Below are positions 1-13,693 of a stretch of DNA of 64,000 nt, piece by piece. Below the pieces are notes generated by a model. The model did not search any database and was not told the origin of the DNA. It worked only from the letters and a program-made list of their open reading frames with translations. The translations under genes and the position numbers were made by a program. The stretch is from Xestospongia muta (taxonomy: Eukaryota > Porifera > Demospongiae > Haplosclerida > Petrosiidae). Each line of letters starts with the position of its first letter. The stretch's first letter is position 1. The stretch spans positions 6,151,229 to 6,215,228 of the forward strand of contig OY848921.1 in the NCBI GenBank assembly GCA_963693285.1, read 5' to 3'.

Positions 1-581
1 TAGGTTACATGATGTCTATAAACACATTGATAACATATATGGTATTGACTATTAATTACTATGGAATTGATAGTTCATATAGTTTATTAACAACTTCTAA
101 TGACGTATGTGAAGTTCACATTCTATAGTGACTCCCAACCCTATATTAATCATTATTTTGTAAATGGTTAAAGATAATCATCATGTGTCTGATAATTAAC
201 TACATGAATTGTCAATTTCAGAGTATATTATTATTTGTAACAATCAATGACAGTATGAAGTTCACTATTTTATATAATTAACTTTGATATCATCTAATTT
301 AAATGACTATGAGTTAGTTCTTTTAACCACTTAGTTTTACAGTGATATAGATTGTACTAATATCTAGCAACAAAGTGAAAACTAAATACAAAACATTAGA
401 ACCTAAATGTATTAATTTGGAATATGCACTTCATTTGATGTATGAAAAGATGCTACATAAATAATATGTGGTGGCCATTTTTTTGGCCCACCTTACAGAA
501 TAATTATAAGCAGTACCTAGCTTGTTAAATAATATTATATAGGTAAACTATATACACAAAAGTATTAGGTAACAGACTAAC
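1..581. other. AT-rich sequence without a recognisable exon
   Basis: I expected the next exon of the partial receptor here (minus strand, CCSGYG-type Cys motif) and did not find it. Nothing else is recognisable. Confidence 0.5.
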
Positions 582-796
582 CCATCTCGACAACGAAATA
601 ACCATTTACATTTCGTGTAAGTAGCATGATATACAACATATGTTGTTACAAAAGACACAGATACATTGTATGAGCAAGATGATACAGCATGACAACTGTA
701 TTTGATAAGACAGATTATAATAATACAATGTCACAATAAACCTTACCTATCCATCAAAACTGTATAACAAAACAAAAAAACGAAGAGCCTCATCAT
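582..796 (-). CDS. 5' end of an EMI-domain receptor, partial
   Basis: Two exons are readable on the minus strand. Exon 1 (747-796) begins with two ATGs and encodes a hydrophobic signal peptide (MMRLFVFLFCYTVLMD), ending in phase 2 at a GTAAGG donor. Exon 2 (582-695) has a matching acceptor and encodes a Cys-rich segment beginning SCHAVSSCS and ending before a GTTAGT donor; it matches the first half of the EMI domain of the receptor kinase gene at 8688-11182. The region around it (about 640-800) is clearly similar to 11035-11182, so the two are paralogues. The next expected exon (CCSGYG motif) is not visible in positions 1-581, although the equivalent intron in the paralogue is only 157 nt. 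It may lie outside the window, or this may be a truncated copy. Confidence 0.55.
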
Positions 797-1939
797 TTTA
801 GAGTTTGAACACTGACAGCAGCTTAAATATAATTTACTAAAATAACTGATCAGTTGATTTAATTAATACATGTAGCAATACTATTTGATACAATTATAAA
901 TATAATACTGTTTTGATTTTAAATATTCTATGGGATTGATTAATTAGCATGCATTTAAACTATTGTTATCAGCTATAATGAATAAAATGTTGTAGAAATT
1001 ATTTAGGCTTGTAGAAATATTACTGGAACAATAATGGATTATAGGTAACATAAACATTACTGGAATAATAGGAGAACTATTAACTAGATACTAACCTTTT
1101 AGACATATCCTAATTCTTTGTCACGATCCTCTTCTCTGTACGTATTTGTATATGTCAAGTAAGACTATATAACGTCATCTACTACTAGTATCCAGACAAC
1201 AGCTACTGTATATATAAGAATTGGCTTTGAATGACGACAATACGATCAGCTTTACTATAGTTAATTATTCTGTAAACGTAATTAGGCGTGTTATTAATTT
1301 TCATATCAGAGTTAACAAAGGAAAACTCTATACCATAAGACTGTTGCTTCAGTTTCATAAAAATATAACTAGAAATGGATCTATTCAGCTACGTCAGACT
1401 ATATACGTATGTTATATTCGTACACATACATTACATTATACATATGATTGATCAATAAAAAAAAATTAAAAATCACTCTCAGAATGTTATATTATATCAC
1501 TGATGTTATTCAAACGATTTAACGGTTGATGAATATCCTTAATTGGTCGTACTATCATGTAGTGATGATTTAATTGACATTAATATTATCTTGTTTGCAT
1601 TCTTTGTAATTGGACTGATACTGAACATTCCTACATTTACTACATTTTTCAAGAAAGTATATTCATTTACTTGTTTGTTTAATTTTTAAATATAAGCTTT
1701 TGATAGCCAATAAAACGCTATACAGGAAGGCAATGAAGTTTCATTTTCAACCATGTATAAGTTCATAACTTGTCCAGTAGGACATCACACCCTGGTATAC
1801 AATTTGTCTGACGTAGCCAGCCCATCCCCCTGCAGGAAGGGAGGGTCTGGTTAACTGTAATCTCGTTCAGAGAACTACCGGAGATCTGATAGTCGAAAAG
1901 TGATTTTAAGAGGGAGGAGGGCAAACAGTCACTTTAAAA
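797..1939. other. Intergenic AT-rich sequence
   Basis: No gene is supported here. The short plus-strand open frame at 1221-1451 has no recognisable motif. The GC-richer stretch around 1800-1930 directly abuts the Gypsy remnant. Confidence 0.4.
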
Positions 1940-3373
1940 ATGCTGACTCAACAGAAACACAATACCAAGCATACAGTACCATTTCTCATGTTTGCCTAGT
2001 AATCGACTGGCATACGCAATAACTTTCTCACTTCCGTCCTCTTGCATCTGAGATAGGACAGCACCAATCCCGGTATTACTAGCATCAGTGTCTAGAACGA
2101 AAGTTCAGTTGAAGTTAGGAAATGCCATTACAGGGATGAGGTCAGCTTTTCCTTTAGTTGTAAAAACGACTGTTCACATTCTCTTGTCCAATTGAAAGCA
2201 GCAGATTTCTCTGCTAACTTATGCAAAGGTTTGGTGATAGTTGCAAAATCTTTGATGAATTTTCGGTAATACCCAGCAAGACCTAAAAATTGTTGAACTT
2301 TCTTCTTAGAGGAAGGAGTTGGCCAATTTGTTACCTTCTCTGTTTTGATGAATCAGCAGCAATTCCATTTTTGGAGACTATGTGCCCAAGATACCGGACT
2401 TCTTGTTTGAAGAAGTCACATTTGGCTGGTTGTAGCTTCAATTCAGCTTTTCTTAACCTTTCTTGTACTGCTCGGGTTCGTTCCAGATGCTCCTCAAAGT
2501 CTCGACCCAAAATAATGATGTCATCCAGGTAGACTAAGCAACTAGACCACTGTAAACCAGCCAGTACCAAATTCATTAGTCTCTGGAATGTAGCTGGAGC
2601 ATTGCACAACCCAAATGGAATTACTTTAAACTCAAAAAGTCCCTCGTGAGTGCAAAAAGCTGTCTTTTCTCAGTCCTCATTGTTCACTTCTACCTGCCAA
2701 TATCCACTAATTAGATCCAATGTGCTAAACCACTTTGAAACTGACAAGGTATCCAACGTATCATCAATGCGAGGTAATGGATAGGCATCCTTTCGAGTGA
2801 CAGCATTGAGCTTCCTGTAGTCAACACACATTCGAATACTACCATCTTTCTTTCGGACCAGAAGTGATGTCCATGGGCTATTTGATGACTGTATGATGTC
2901 ATCTTGAAGCATTCCTTGTAACAATTTTTGTACCTCCTCTCTTCTATATACTGGCATACACCGTGGAGTTTGTCGGATTGGTGGAGGATTTCCAACAGAT
3001 ATGGAGTGGTTCAGTACTTTCGTTCGCCCAACATCTTGTTTAGACATAGCAAATACATCATTGCAGGCAATAAGTAGGAGATAAAAGGTCTTTTGTTCTT
3101 CACTCAGATCCTCTCCAGACCTTCCAACAATACCCCATAGCATTTGCTTTTAGTCTTCTGGGAGATCTTCTGATATGCAGTTTGAGCTCTCTTGGTTAGT
3201 CTGGCTCTCAGCCAGAGGAGCTTGGCTGCATCATCCCAAGCGTTGACTGCAGCAACATTCTCAAAATGAGCAATCCACTGATCCCAACTGCCTTCTCCTG
3301 TGAAAAGCTCTGGTAGGACTAATGAGATGTCATTGATTAAGTATCTGTGTGTGTGTGTTCCCCACTCTTTCAT
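1940..3373 (-). mobile_element. Decayed Ty3/Gypsy LTR-retrotransposon fragment
   Basis: Minus-strand remnants appear in order. A gag-like piece (3373 to about 3140) carries the WDQWIAHFENVAAVNAWDD motif. It is joined directly to a reverse transcriptase piece (about 3130-2670) with VRKKDGSIRMCVDYRKLN and LDLISGYWQ, then a second RT piece (2609-2331) with the catalytic YLDD box, and finally RNase H-like sequence down to about 1940 (DTDASNTGIGAVLSQ). The part normally between gag and RT (zinc knuckle, protease) is missing. A frameshift or stop separates the RT pieces near 2610-2670. No LTRs or integrase are visible, so the fragment is dead. Its gag end stops exactly where the 2.7 kb duplicated segment begins. 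Confidence 0.85.
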
Positions 3374-6025
3374 AAATTGTGTTCAGTATGGGTAATATTC
3401 AAATCAAAGGGTGTGGCACTTTATGAAATAGCTATTAAAAAGGTGTTAACCTCACATTTGTAATCAACTTATGTGCACAAATAATTAAGTAAGTGTCAAC
3501 ATCCTGCATCTGACAAGCCTTCTCAAATGTAAATTAATACATTTAAGTTTCAGGTTTTAAGATTGGTAATATTACTTGAAAACATTGATTTTCCTGCATG
3601 AGAATCTTGACATAGAATATATATTGATTACTAGACTACTCGGCTAAGATGCATATTAGCCAGTTTCCTTTGTACATTGTATAAAGCTGTTACGTCAAAT
3701 TTTATATACAAATGTGAGTATTCTGGGTATCAATGGATTGAATTGAGTTGACAATAACTATAACTTATATAATCCAAATTTACAGCAAAATAATCTGCAT
3801 TTTCATTATTGCTGTTTGCAATATATTTCACAGATGTTGTTCTACTGTCAAAGAATGAATTATCAGATAGAAACACATATTATAAATAATGAAGTAAAAG
3901 CCTTTCATACTGAGGTAAAGATTTCTCGGAGCAATTACAAAACTTGAATCATCATTTCAATGAAATTAAAAACGAAATCAATGTAGCTAACTAAGAAGAT
4001 GACACTACGTGATATACTATATCAGAAATTACAAATAAATTACTGTTCAATAATTAAAAAAACAATGACAATGACAGAGTGATGATAACTAATTAATTTG
4101 AACTGATAATGTAATTTTACTTAATTATAGATTTAATACATTAAATAGCAAAACATTATTTCTTCTAAGCTAACTCAAGACACGAGCACAATGATATCAC
4201 AACCAAAATTTCGAATTAGTTAATTTCATTCATCATTGAACATGTGTAATGTAAGGTCAAATTTTACAGTTGTAATACTCCTCCCCTCCATCATAGACAT
4301 GATTTTATTAATACATCTTAGTTACATCGTGATAATCAATAACAATACTATAACAACATTTAATTGGAATTGTTTTATCTATAAAATTCATGATGGGTTT
4401 TCTCCCAACCAAACTTTTAGAATCTTGAATGAAACCTGAGCACTAAGACTGATTTATGTCAAGGAAAACTGATACTTCTTATATGATTTTACATAGAGGT
4501 CTTTGCTTTTTAAATGACTAATCATATCTGATTTCCTTAAGTTGTAGACCATCTAATCATATATATCTTGCTAAGTAGTTCAACATTAACTTTTGGCATA
4601 TAATGTTTTCCTAGGAATTTAAAACATACATTACTTTCAACATAAAAAGATGTTTCTCTTTTGTAACGTTTCTGGTTCTTCTCAAACACAACATAATTTA
4701 GCATACTTTTCACTTCACAGTTACTGTTCTTCATTAAAGTTCATGTTTGTTATCTTAGTATAAGCACTTAAGAGTAGCATCAAAATATATTATCTTACTT
4801 ACAATAATGGCTATATAGAAGGGGATAAACTTTATTAAGGCAGACTGAATTTTGCATTGAATCTTTACTCTTGTCAATAATGTTAAGTGGTGTTACATCA
4901 GCTAAGTATGAGAAAGCACTAGATGAAAGATATATCTGATATTTTACATCATTACAGGTTTTTCACTGTATTTAACACTACTTAATAAAATGAAAGCCAG
5001 CCTTATTATATTCACAAGAAAGCCATCAATTGGTCATAGAGTTTACAGTTTTTCTTTTCACAATTCTTAGAGTGTATATATAATAAAATCATCAACTACT
5101 TTTAGCACAATAACCTCGTTTTGAAAGAACTAAAGGAGACCTTTGTTTTTGTGCAGTTACTCCTTTGGCATAACCATGATTGTATGCCATTTCAACATCT
5201 GTGGCCTATGTTTACAATAGTATATATGTACAGTGTATATCATCATTGTATATGACTAGTTTAAATGCTTTCTTATCATCAACCTATATATATATATATA
5301 TACCCATACATTCTAGACATGCAGTTACACCTTCTTTGTGTATCAGGACTGGCTGTAGTAGTAACCAGCCTATATTTACAATTATTGTTAGCAATATTAG
5401 TAGACATGATGATGATAAATTAATACAGTTAAAGTAGACTTAAGTTCTTATAAATGTGTGTGACTATAAATATAAAGATTATCACTATCAGTCTTTGAAT
5501 CTGTTCACTCTATAAATGTACTAGATACTTCAGACTGGCCAGTTCTTGTCTGCGTATATATGTTATATTGATCTTATTGATTTTGATAGTTAAATGAGAA
5601 TAAACGTGAACTCAAATGCCATTAACATCAACATTTATATAGAAACTCAACATTAAAAGTTTAATGAGCAGTAAATTCTCTGTAGGGTTATATATATACA
5701 CGTAATTTATACAATAATCTAGACATTTTATGTAGTTATACTATATTGACATTAATTAATAACACAAATTATAACATAATAATGACTACATAGTAAACTC
5801 TTATTGTCTTAATGAATTTACAGCTTTCTTCTCATAATTCCTATATAGGGTTTGTGATCAAATATGATATTGAATTTAGTCAACTGACTTCGTCAGGGAG
5901 AAACAGAAGACAGTCCTTGTATTCCAGCACACATTCTTTTGCCATAGCCAAAATTGTATTCCATTTTAAAATGGTCTTCATCTGAGGTTGCATGCACTCT
6001 ATATTGTATAAAGAACAAGAGTAAA
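3329..6025. repeat. 2.7 kb duplicated segment, copy 1
   Basis: Nearly the whole stretch reappears in the same orientation at 14725-17470, with scattered substitutions and small indels. Alignment starts at GTCATTGATTAAGT and ends at GAACAAGAGTAAA. Copy 1 has no convincing gene. At its right end, an open frame on the minus strand (5880-6022) matches the C-terminal 45 or so residues of the receptor at 17325-22846. I could not recognise terminal inverted repeats or a target-site duplication. Confidence 0.85.
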
Positions 6026-6835
6026 AAGAAAAACAAATATAAACTCCAAATTTAAAGCTCAATGATTGTCACATGTAGTTCATATAACACAAATAATTAC
6101 AAGCATTTACAGTTTAGAAACACATGGTAGTATACAACTCCTGAACTCTACAAAAATTGTTACTCATCAACTATTGTTTTAGCCATTTCACTAACAGTGG
6201 CTTTGACCAAATTATTAATATTGTCACAATCTTATCTGATGCTGTAAATATCATACATATTTACAGTGTATTAGCATTAATTTATACCAATGTAACAAAT
6301 AGAATATGTATATAATATTAATAATAATTGTAATTAGATATGTCTTGTCCATGCATTCTGTCATTGAAATTATAAGAGATAAAGCATAACTAATAATACC
6401 TGAAGCATTAATTGAAAGGTCATCAAAGACTAAATTAAAAAGTAATGGACTGATGGTAAAGAGAAAGAGGTACATGGATAGATGATTAAACATATCAATT
6501 TCTTTTTGATAGAAAGATTGATATATTGATAGATTGAAATACAGGATTATATAAATGAATAAATGAGTGATTGCATAGATGACAATAGATTTAATGGATG
6601 AGCAAACAGATGCTTCCACATTTTCTTAAGTAATTTGGAAATGAATGAACATATTTTTAGTATATTACATCATTAAGGTTTCCATGATAACATGCATTAC
6701 ATGCTAGAATGGCCTGTAATCAACGTAATTTCAATAGGTTCTGTGTAAAGAATGACCACACATAAGTTAATATTGTGTTACAATCATTGAACATGTTTAT
6801 CCAATAAATCATGTGTAACACCAAGTGTTTGAATT

Positions 6836-8180
6836 ATACCTAGACAACGAATCACATCAGCAACAAACACTTTTGATATATTTCACATATACTTTGTGAA
6901 TACACATTATAATGGCTAAATGTATTTAAGCAACATGAATTTAAAATACCAATAAACTTGTTATTACTATGCAATATAATTGTTTGGTGTATTACACTCA
7001 TTTTTGATGTCACAAGTGTGTAACTAATTCAATATACCAGTTAGACAATCATTACCAGTCTATCCAGTCCTACAAGTACAAGTGTTTGGAACTGTACATT
7101 CCATATTAGTGTCACATTGAGTATTACAAATTGCTGTGTTCGGATGAAACATCTAGTAAATAAAATAGTTGAATTAAATATAATTATTCATGTTAAACAG
7201 TCATTGCCTGTTCATCCACTGACACATGTACAAGTGTTAAGATCTGAATACTTTTGATTAGCAGCACATGATGAACTGCAATGAATTATAAAAAAGTTTT
7301 TTATCTTAGTTACTAATTGTTGAACCATACTTGAAAATCAGTCATTGTCCCTCCATCTTTCTACACATGTACAAGTATTGGGAACTAAGTACTCCATGAT
7401 AGTGCCACATTGAATATATATATATGTGCGTGTGTGTGTGGGTGTGTGTGATTCAGTCACGCTTAATTAGAAATGGAATTTAAACTTTAATGGGGTCACA
7501 ATAATTTGATACCCCTCCACCATTTCTGTAATAACAGGAAATATCTCAAGTTGTTTCTTCTCCAAGCATTTTAATACATGCTGTGAATTCTTTTTGGATT
7601 ATTTTGAACAACAACGTCCATTGCTCTCTTACTGTGAATTGTCATCTTTTCATGTTATTTACTAAAGGTTATTTAAATTCTCTGAGAGATTAAAGGCAGA
7701 ATTATCAATTAAACACTGTAAACACCGTATACCTGAGTGTTCCTAGTTAAGTAGAAAGTTCAACAGATTCAAGGCTTGAAGGAACTATTTTGTTATCAGT
7801 TATTCTTTTGTCAGTGATAGGCATCATGCCAAAAAATAACAGTTAGATTTGGTTGAAAATTACCGAATTTTGAACAAATGTTGTAAGAGCTATTCCTGTT
7901 ACTACACCTATTCTGTGGTAGCTTTGTTGTGTGCTGTGTGAATAGAATGTCATGATATTAATTCCTGTCAATACATCTATTCTCTGTTAGCTTTGATGTG
8001 TATCATGTGTAAATCTGACATCATCGTTACTCTTAAGTAAGTCCTGTGTAAAGAGACAAAAAGCAGGTTAATATATGCTGCACTGTTTGAACATGTTTCT
8101 CAAGTAAATTATGTGGGACATCAAGTGTTTAAATTATACCTAGACAATGTATTACATTAGACGACATTTAATGAGGTGCA
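6836..8180 (-). pseudogene. Fossil EGF and cbEGF exons of a lost receptor
   Basis: Minus-strand relics of EGF-like exons lie at about 7055-7130, 7200-7285 and 7335-7410. They keep the spacing of cysteines and the motif NTCTC(V/R)xGWTGNDC, but in the first two the conserved Trp codon is now a stop (TGG to TAG or TGA). Two shorter stretches (about 6836-6880 and 8136-8180) resemble the 3' part of the cbEGF exon at 19392-19514. They lie directly downstream of the intact receptor kinase, on the same strand, so they are probably leftovers of another tandem receptor copy. The cbEGF matches are short and less certain. Confidence 0.6.
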
Positions 8181-8687
8181 TTACAGTCTTTGTTAATGCC
8201 ACAAACAGTGTGTAGCTAAATTGTGATACCAAAATTTTCTGTACATCTATTATCATAACTATATTAGGTCTGTACAAATATTGATGGAAGCAGTGGCACT
8301 TTATTAAATGAAAATGTTGGTAATAGCTCTACATATTACCGCACATAGTAACAACAACAAGAACAACATTACCATAGAAACATCATCCACTATATTTCAC
8401 CATAGCAAGCATTGTCAAATAACAAATTCTCATTTTAGTATGAAAACAAATTAGATATTGCTCTATTACCTCTTACTCACTTAGATATATGATGCTGGTT
8501 AATTAATAGACACTAATAGTTTCAGTAACACTACTAGTGTCAATAACCATGTATCAAATTGTGGACTGGTTTCATCCTTTATAGTTCATATTGTACATAG
8601 TAGGCACATCAACAAGCTCCATGTGTCTCTTAGATATGTTGTTGCAAAAATGTTTAAAAAATTAAAGGTGATTAAAATTAGTCAGAA

Positions 8688-11182
8688 TTATTTAGAGAAG
8701 CTAGATACAGTGAAATCAATGTATTCAGCTAGTGGTTTTATCATGTCTTCTATAGACTGAACTAAATCAGAAAATGGTGGTCTCTCCTCTGGATTACTTT
8801 TCCAACAAGACATCATTAATTTGTATCTAAAGACAATAATTATAATTATAATGCTGAAATTAATATCTAGTTTCTTACATTTCCTCTGAACATGCTGCAT
8901 TATTTGGACTTAGGAGTCTACCTCCACTGTCCAGTAATTGAACCACACTCAAAGGATCTAGACCAGGATAGGGAATTTTACCAAGACTGAACACCTCCCA
9001 ACATAACACACCATATGACCACTGTGTAATTGGATAATAGTTAATAAAAATGTAATCTACTGACCACATCTGTCTTCTCAGAGAATAGACCATCATGAAG
9101 GCTTTCTAATGCCATCCACTTAACTGGTAATTTGATAACAGGTTTTTCAGATTTAGTATTATTCCATTGTCTGTAATAGCTACGCATATAAACATCTTTT
9201 GAGAGTCCAAAGTCACCAACTTTAATAATCCCATTATCATCAATCCTAAATGACAGAGTGATTTGAAGAGAGTGAGACACAACTTACATGCAGTTTCTAG
9301 CAGCAAGATCTCTATGTACAAATCTTTTTTCAGCTAGATATGACATTCCCATTGCAACTTGTAAACACATGGAAAGAAGCTGCTTTCTTGCATTGAGTAC
9401 AATATCATCATCACTGATTTCAGTAATAGTTAAATTTGGTCTCTCTTTTTTAAGATAAGATAACAGACTACCTCTGGTCATAAATGGCATTACAATGTAA
9501 GGTGCCTGACCAAGATCAAGACAGATTCCAATGAGAGAAAGTATATTTGGATGATCAAAAGAGGACATCTTCACACTCTCCTCAATAATAGAGTTCACAT
9601 CTTCGTTTGTGTAATGACCTAACTCAAATAGTTGAGGAATTTGAAATAAATTTAGTGTTAATGATATTACTAACCTTTAAGTGTTTTAACAGCAACAGGT
9701 ACTGGAACACTATTAATGATGTCACCATCAGGTGTTAGTAATCCTCGATAAACTATCCCAAATTCACCTTCATATCATTAAATATAGTACAAATTAAGTA
9801 TAACAATTAACGATACCTTGACCAATAGTCTCTTGTAATTGCAAAAATGATCCTGAAATAATTCTGCATTCTGATAACCATTTTGAATATGAAGATAAAA
9901 CATCATGTGTTTGAGTGTGATTTAGCATGTCAATGATATCTTTGTTGCTGTTGCTGTGTACAGTATAATTGTTGTCTACTGCAGTAACTAATGTTAAGTT
10001 ATTGGTACTTAGGGATTTGTCACTGTTAACACAAGATGTCATCTCCAATTCATTGCTACAAAATAAGAAATTATATTACCTATAATAACAATAATCACTA
10101 TATAGTAGATTACATTTAATCTTGTGTACATTTAAAACTCACTATCTTCATTACCTAGCTTGGATTCTCTTTTTTCTTTTTAAACAAACTATAATAACCA
10201 CTGATGATATAGACAGGAGTAGTATGACAATTACTACTGCAATAATTATAATCAAATAAATTGTCAAGCTTATTGAGGACTTTGCTGATGTAGATGAGGA
10301 CAATGGAACATATTGTGTAGTTAATATAGGTGAGAATGATTGAACATATGGCATAGTTGATGTAGATGAGGATGATGAAACATGGGGTAAGGACGATGAA
10401 ACATATTGTGTAGTCAACGTAGGGGAGGATAATTGAACATATGGCATAGTTGATGTAGATGAGGATGATGAAACATGGGGTAAGGACGATGGAAAATATT
10501 GTATAGTTAATGTAGGTGAGAATGATTGAACATGTGATATAGTTGATGTTGATGAGGATGATAAAACATGGGGTGTAATTGAATTTGTTAAACAGTCACT
10601 GCCTGTCCATCCACTGACACATGTACAATTGTTAGGAGCTGAGCATTCCATGTTAGTACCACACGAGGAATTACAAATTGCTATATAAATGTGATATTAT
10701 GTTATTTGTATATCAATAACAAGTATAACTTACGTAGACAGTTTGGTTTAGGACCATAACCTGAACAACATTGTAGTTGAAGACTATAAGTCAATACATA
10801 AACTGTCACACTGATAGATCTATATTATAATATAAACATGTATTTTTTATTGACAATATTACTATTAGTGTCATAATTAAAAATAATCTTTTAATTTTGG
10901 ATTATACAATGTCACATGTAGTATTATAAGCAAATTTTTATTATAAATACACAAAAATAAAACATATCATTCTAACCTTGTACAAACATTCCAACCACAT
11001 TGGGTATAAATAGGTAAATATATAACAACTGATGTTCTTGAAGACACAGATACATTGTTTGAGCAAGATTCTATAGCATGACAACTGTATATGATAAGAC
11101 AGATTACAATAATACAGTGTCACTATAAAGCATACCTGTCCATCAAAGCTGTATAACAAAATAAAACAATCAAGAGCCTCAT
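8688..11182 (-). CDS. EMI-EGF receptor tyrosine kinase, complete
   Basis: Ten exons on the minus strand: 11136-11182, 10977-11084, 10734-10819, 10155-10680, 9817-10055, 9675-9767, 9288-9618, 9065-9245, 8879-9021, 8688-8826. The spliced frame is 1893 nt, 630 aa. Order: signal peptide (MRLLIVLFCYTALM), EMI domain (residues about 17-80, ending CCSGYG), one EGF (about 82-112), a Ser/Thr-rich stalk (about 113-215), TM (about 218-245) followed by KRKKR, juxtamembrane region, then kinase (about 330-620). The kinase has GQGEFG, VAVK with Lys363, HRDLAARN with Asp470, DFG at 488-490, an activation-loop YY and a WMALES APE-type segment. All catalytic residues are present, so it should be an active membrane receptor. 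The ligand is unknown. A fourth exon fusing EGF, stalk and TM is unusual compared with the single-EGF exons of the neighbouring receptor. Confidence 0.9.
10265..10570 (-). repeat. Tandem repeats encoding the receptor stalk
   Basis: Within exon 4 of the receptor kinase, roughly 114-bp units are repeated about two and a half times. They encode variants of SSSSTSTMPYVQ followed by SPTLTTQYV and SSLPHV. The product is a Ser/Thr/Pro-rich extracellular stalk just outside the membrane, probably O-glycosylated (inference). Copies are similar enough that length variation between alleles is likely. Confidence 0.75.
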
Positions 11183-12823
11183 GATTTTATAGTTTAAACA
11201 CTGACTGTAACTAATTGTTTATATAGGATTTACTTCTTTGAAAATATTGTTGTTTTGTCTAAATAAAAATAAAATTATTAAAATTAATAAAAATAATTCC
11301 TGAAATGTAGGAAAAGGCTGGACACAAAATAAAATCATTACATTTTAGACATAACTGACAGCCTTACACCCTAAACTCTGAACTTACATGCTTACATTTA
11401 ATTCATAATAGAAGTTAAAAAATATGAGGTGTTTTTCAAAATGCAGCTTCTCAAATTTGGAAGATCTTTTGTCATCTAAGAGTTACTATTTTTCATTTGT
11501 TTATTTCATACTGTTTTGTTCATGTGAAACTGTTCTGGGTTAACTATAACTTACTTATCTGAGTAGACATTTCCTTAAACTACCACTATTGAAATACAAG
11601 TTTTACTTCTTTCTAAAAGTCTACAATTCATACTTCATGTCTGATATAATTAAATCCAATATGTGTTGGTCATATAACTAATACATGGTTATACAGTTCT
11701 ACATAGAATCAATGCAAATATAAGAGAGATACATAGTACACATAATATACTGGGTGTTGTAATGATATTGCTGAATTTAAGCAGGATTTAGAATACTTGA
11801 AAGAACAATAACTCTCTGTTAACTTGTTATAGGAATCATGCTAATATTAACAGATGATTAGGCTAAAATGTACTGAATGAGAGTTAGAGCAATGAAACTT
11901 ATCTTTGTAGTTGCACAGATGCTGTCAGGTGTGTGTCACTAATCTATTTCTGTTACTACAATCTATTCTGTGGTATCTTTGATGTGTATTATTTTGCAAG
12001 TACTGACACTATATGGCATTGTAACTTACTGCACATAGTAGCTTCCTGTGTGGTGTGTAAGAGTACTATGGAATTTATAATAAGACATGTGTTCATTTTA
12101 AGAAGTAGAAGTGTCCAAACACATTAGTAAACAAATTAGTATAATCAATCTAGTATTATTTTGTGTTGTTAATACTTTTATATGTATGTATTTAGTGTGT
12201 TGAGGTATATAGCAGCTTTCCTGTGTCACACTATATCAATTCCTATATATTTTATGGTAGCTTTCCAGTGTGTAAGAGCAGTGATTAAGGAAATAACAAC
12301 TGGAAATCTGCACAAATTACACATGTACTCATTTTGACAATTGAAAGTACACAAAATTAATAATAAAAACATTAATACTATAATGTTGTGTTGTTAATAT
12401 TTTTACATACATGTATTTGGTGGGGAATTAACAACCATCTCCATTAACAATGTAACATTGCCTATTACTTTTCTAAAAGACAAATAAATGCTATGTGATA
12501 CTCTCACATACAGAAACCATTATGTGCACAATATATATTAGATCATGGTTTTAAATGATGTAATGTACTAGTCACACTACACACACCAATTGGTTGACAA
12601 AAGTACTAACGATAGTGTTAGAATTATACTTACAGTTAGAGTTTAAAGAATGAAGAAACTGCGAAAAGGATATCTGTATAGACTGGACTAGACTATTGGT
12701 ACTGGACTAATCTCGTATTCAGATCTACGATGAGAAGGAAAACGTAGGTCTGACGAATCGAGTTGACGTCTCAGTTGACGTCTCAGTTCCAAGTCAGAAA
12801 TAATGTGCTGGAGCAAGCGTAAG

Positions 12824-13030
12824 TTATTCATCACGCCTATTTCCTGTGTATACTTGGACTAGTCTCTCTCGAGAGGAAAGGTCTGGTCTATCACTATTAT
12901 ATTTAGTGTGATATAATCTCTTAAACCAGTGAGTAGTTTGTTTATCTTGCTTGCTGTTGTGATGATGGACTATTGTCTTGGAGACTTTTAAAGGAGAACT
13001 ATCAACTTGTACTCTACCTTTATGGAGCAA
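12824..13030 (-). CDS. Possible short exon or small protein, unrecognised
   Basis: An open frame of 68 codons lies in a locally GC-richer patch and has a balanced, charged composition (VDSSPLKVSKTIVHHHN near its start, RPDLSSRERLVQVYTGN near its end). I do not recognise a domain and see no signal peptide or TM. It could be an exon of an undetected gene, or chance. Confidence 0.2.
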   Translation of the reverse strand: MLHKGRVQVDSSPLKVSKTIVHHHNSKQDKQTTHWFKRLYHTKYNSDRPDLSSRERLVQVYTGNRRDE

Positions 13031-13516
13031 TATAATCTCCAGAAAATTGGATAAACAGTTTCTTGAATTATCATCTATTCAATCTAGAAGCCACTACTTT
13101 TTTCGAAAGTGCACCAACTCCTACCTTTAATTCCAGACGTTACATCAGTCTCTTGTTGACAATGTTTCCATCACAATTCCACATGTACCAGTACTAGCTT
13201 CATCATTACTAGTACCAACACATCCACATGAATCAGAATGACACCTAAAAGTTATAAGAGAAGCTTTTCACACGAGAAAAATGATACTATAGTCCATCAG
13301 CAAAATGTCTCCTTGCTTTCATAATTTATGTTTGTGACATTATTACTTCAACGGACATAATTAGCTCAAACAATGACAGTCTATTACTTAACCATAAACA
13401 GATTAAATTGATCCAACTATAGGACTGCTACGCACTAAATCATTAACTACAGTTCTAGCAAGTGAAGAATGCCATCATGAACTTAAAGAAAACAATGTAA
13501 AAAGTTAAAGAGATGA

Positions 13517-13693
13517 AGTAAAGCAGCGAGGAAAGAAGAGCTGTTGAAGGAGGTTAATACGAGCTGTATTGGTAGAATGTGTCAGCATCTATGTGCATTG
13601 AAGTGTGTGGATTATCAAGTTTATGTTGACTTAAAACTAATAAATGAATCTACAATAGACTTTGTATATGAAAGATACCATCATTCACAATAA
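13517..13693 (+). other. Possible coding remnant, unrecognised family
   Basis: An open frame without an upstream ATG reads KAARKEELLKEVN, then CQHLCALKCVDYQVYVDL, and ends FVYERYHHSQ and stop. The Cys pattern and amphipathic start look more protein-like than the surrounding AT-rich DNA. It may be a transposon remnant or a terminal exon; I cannot assign it. Confidence 0.25.

Noticed and set aside
6251..6619. 122-codon minus-strand open frame rich in Ile, Tyr, Leu
   Set aside because: Composition is that expected from AT-rich DNA; no motif, no splice context, no paralogue in the window.
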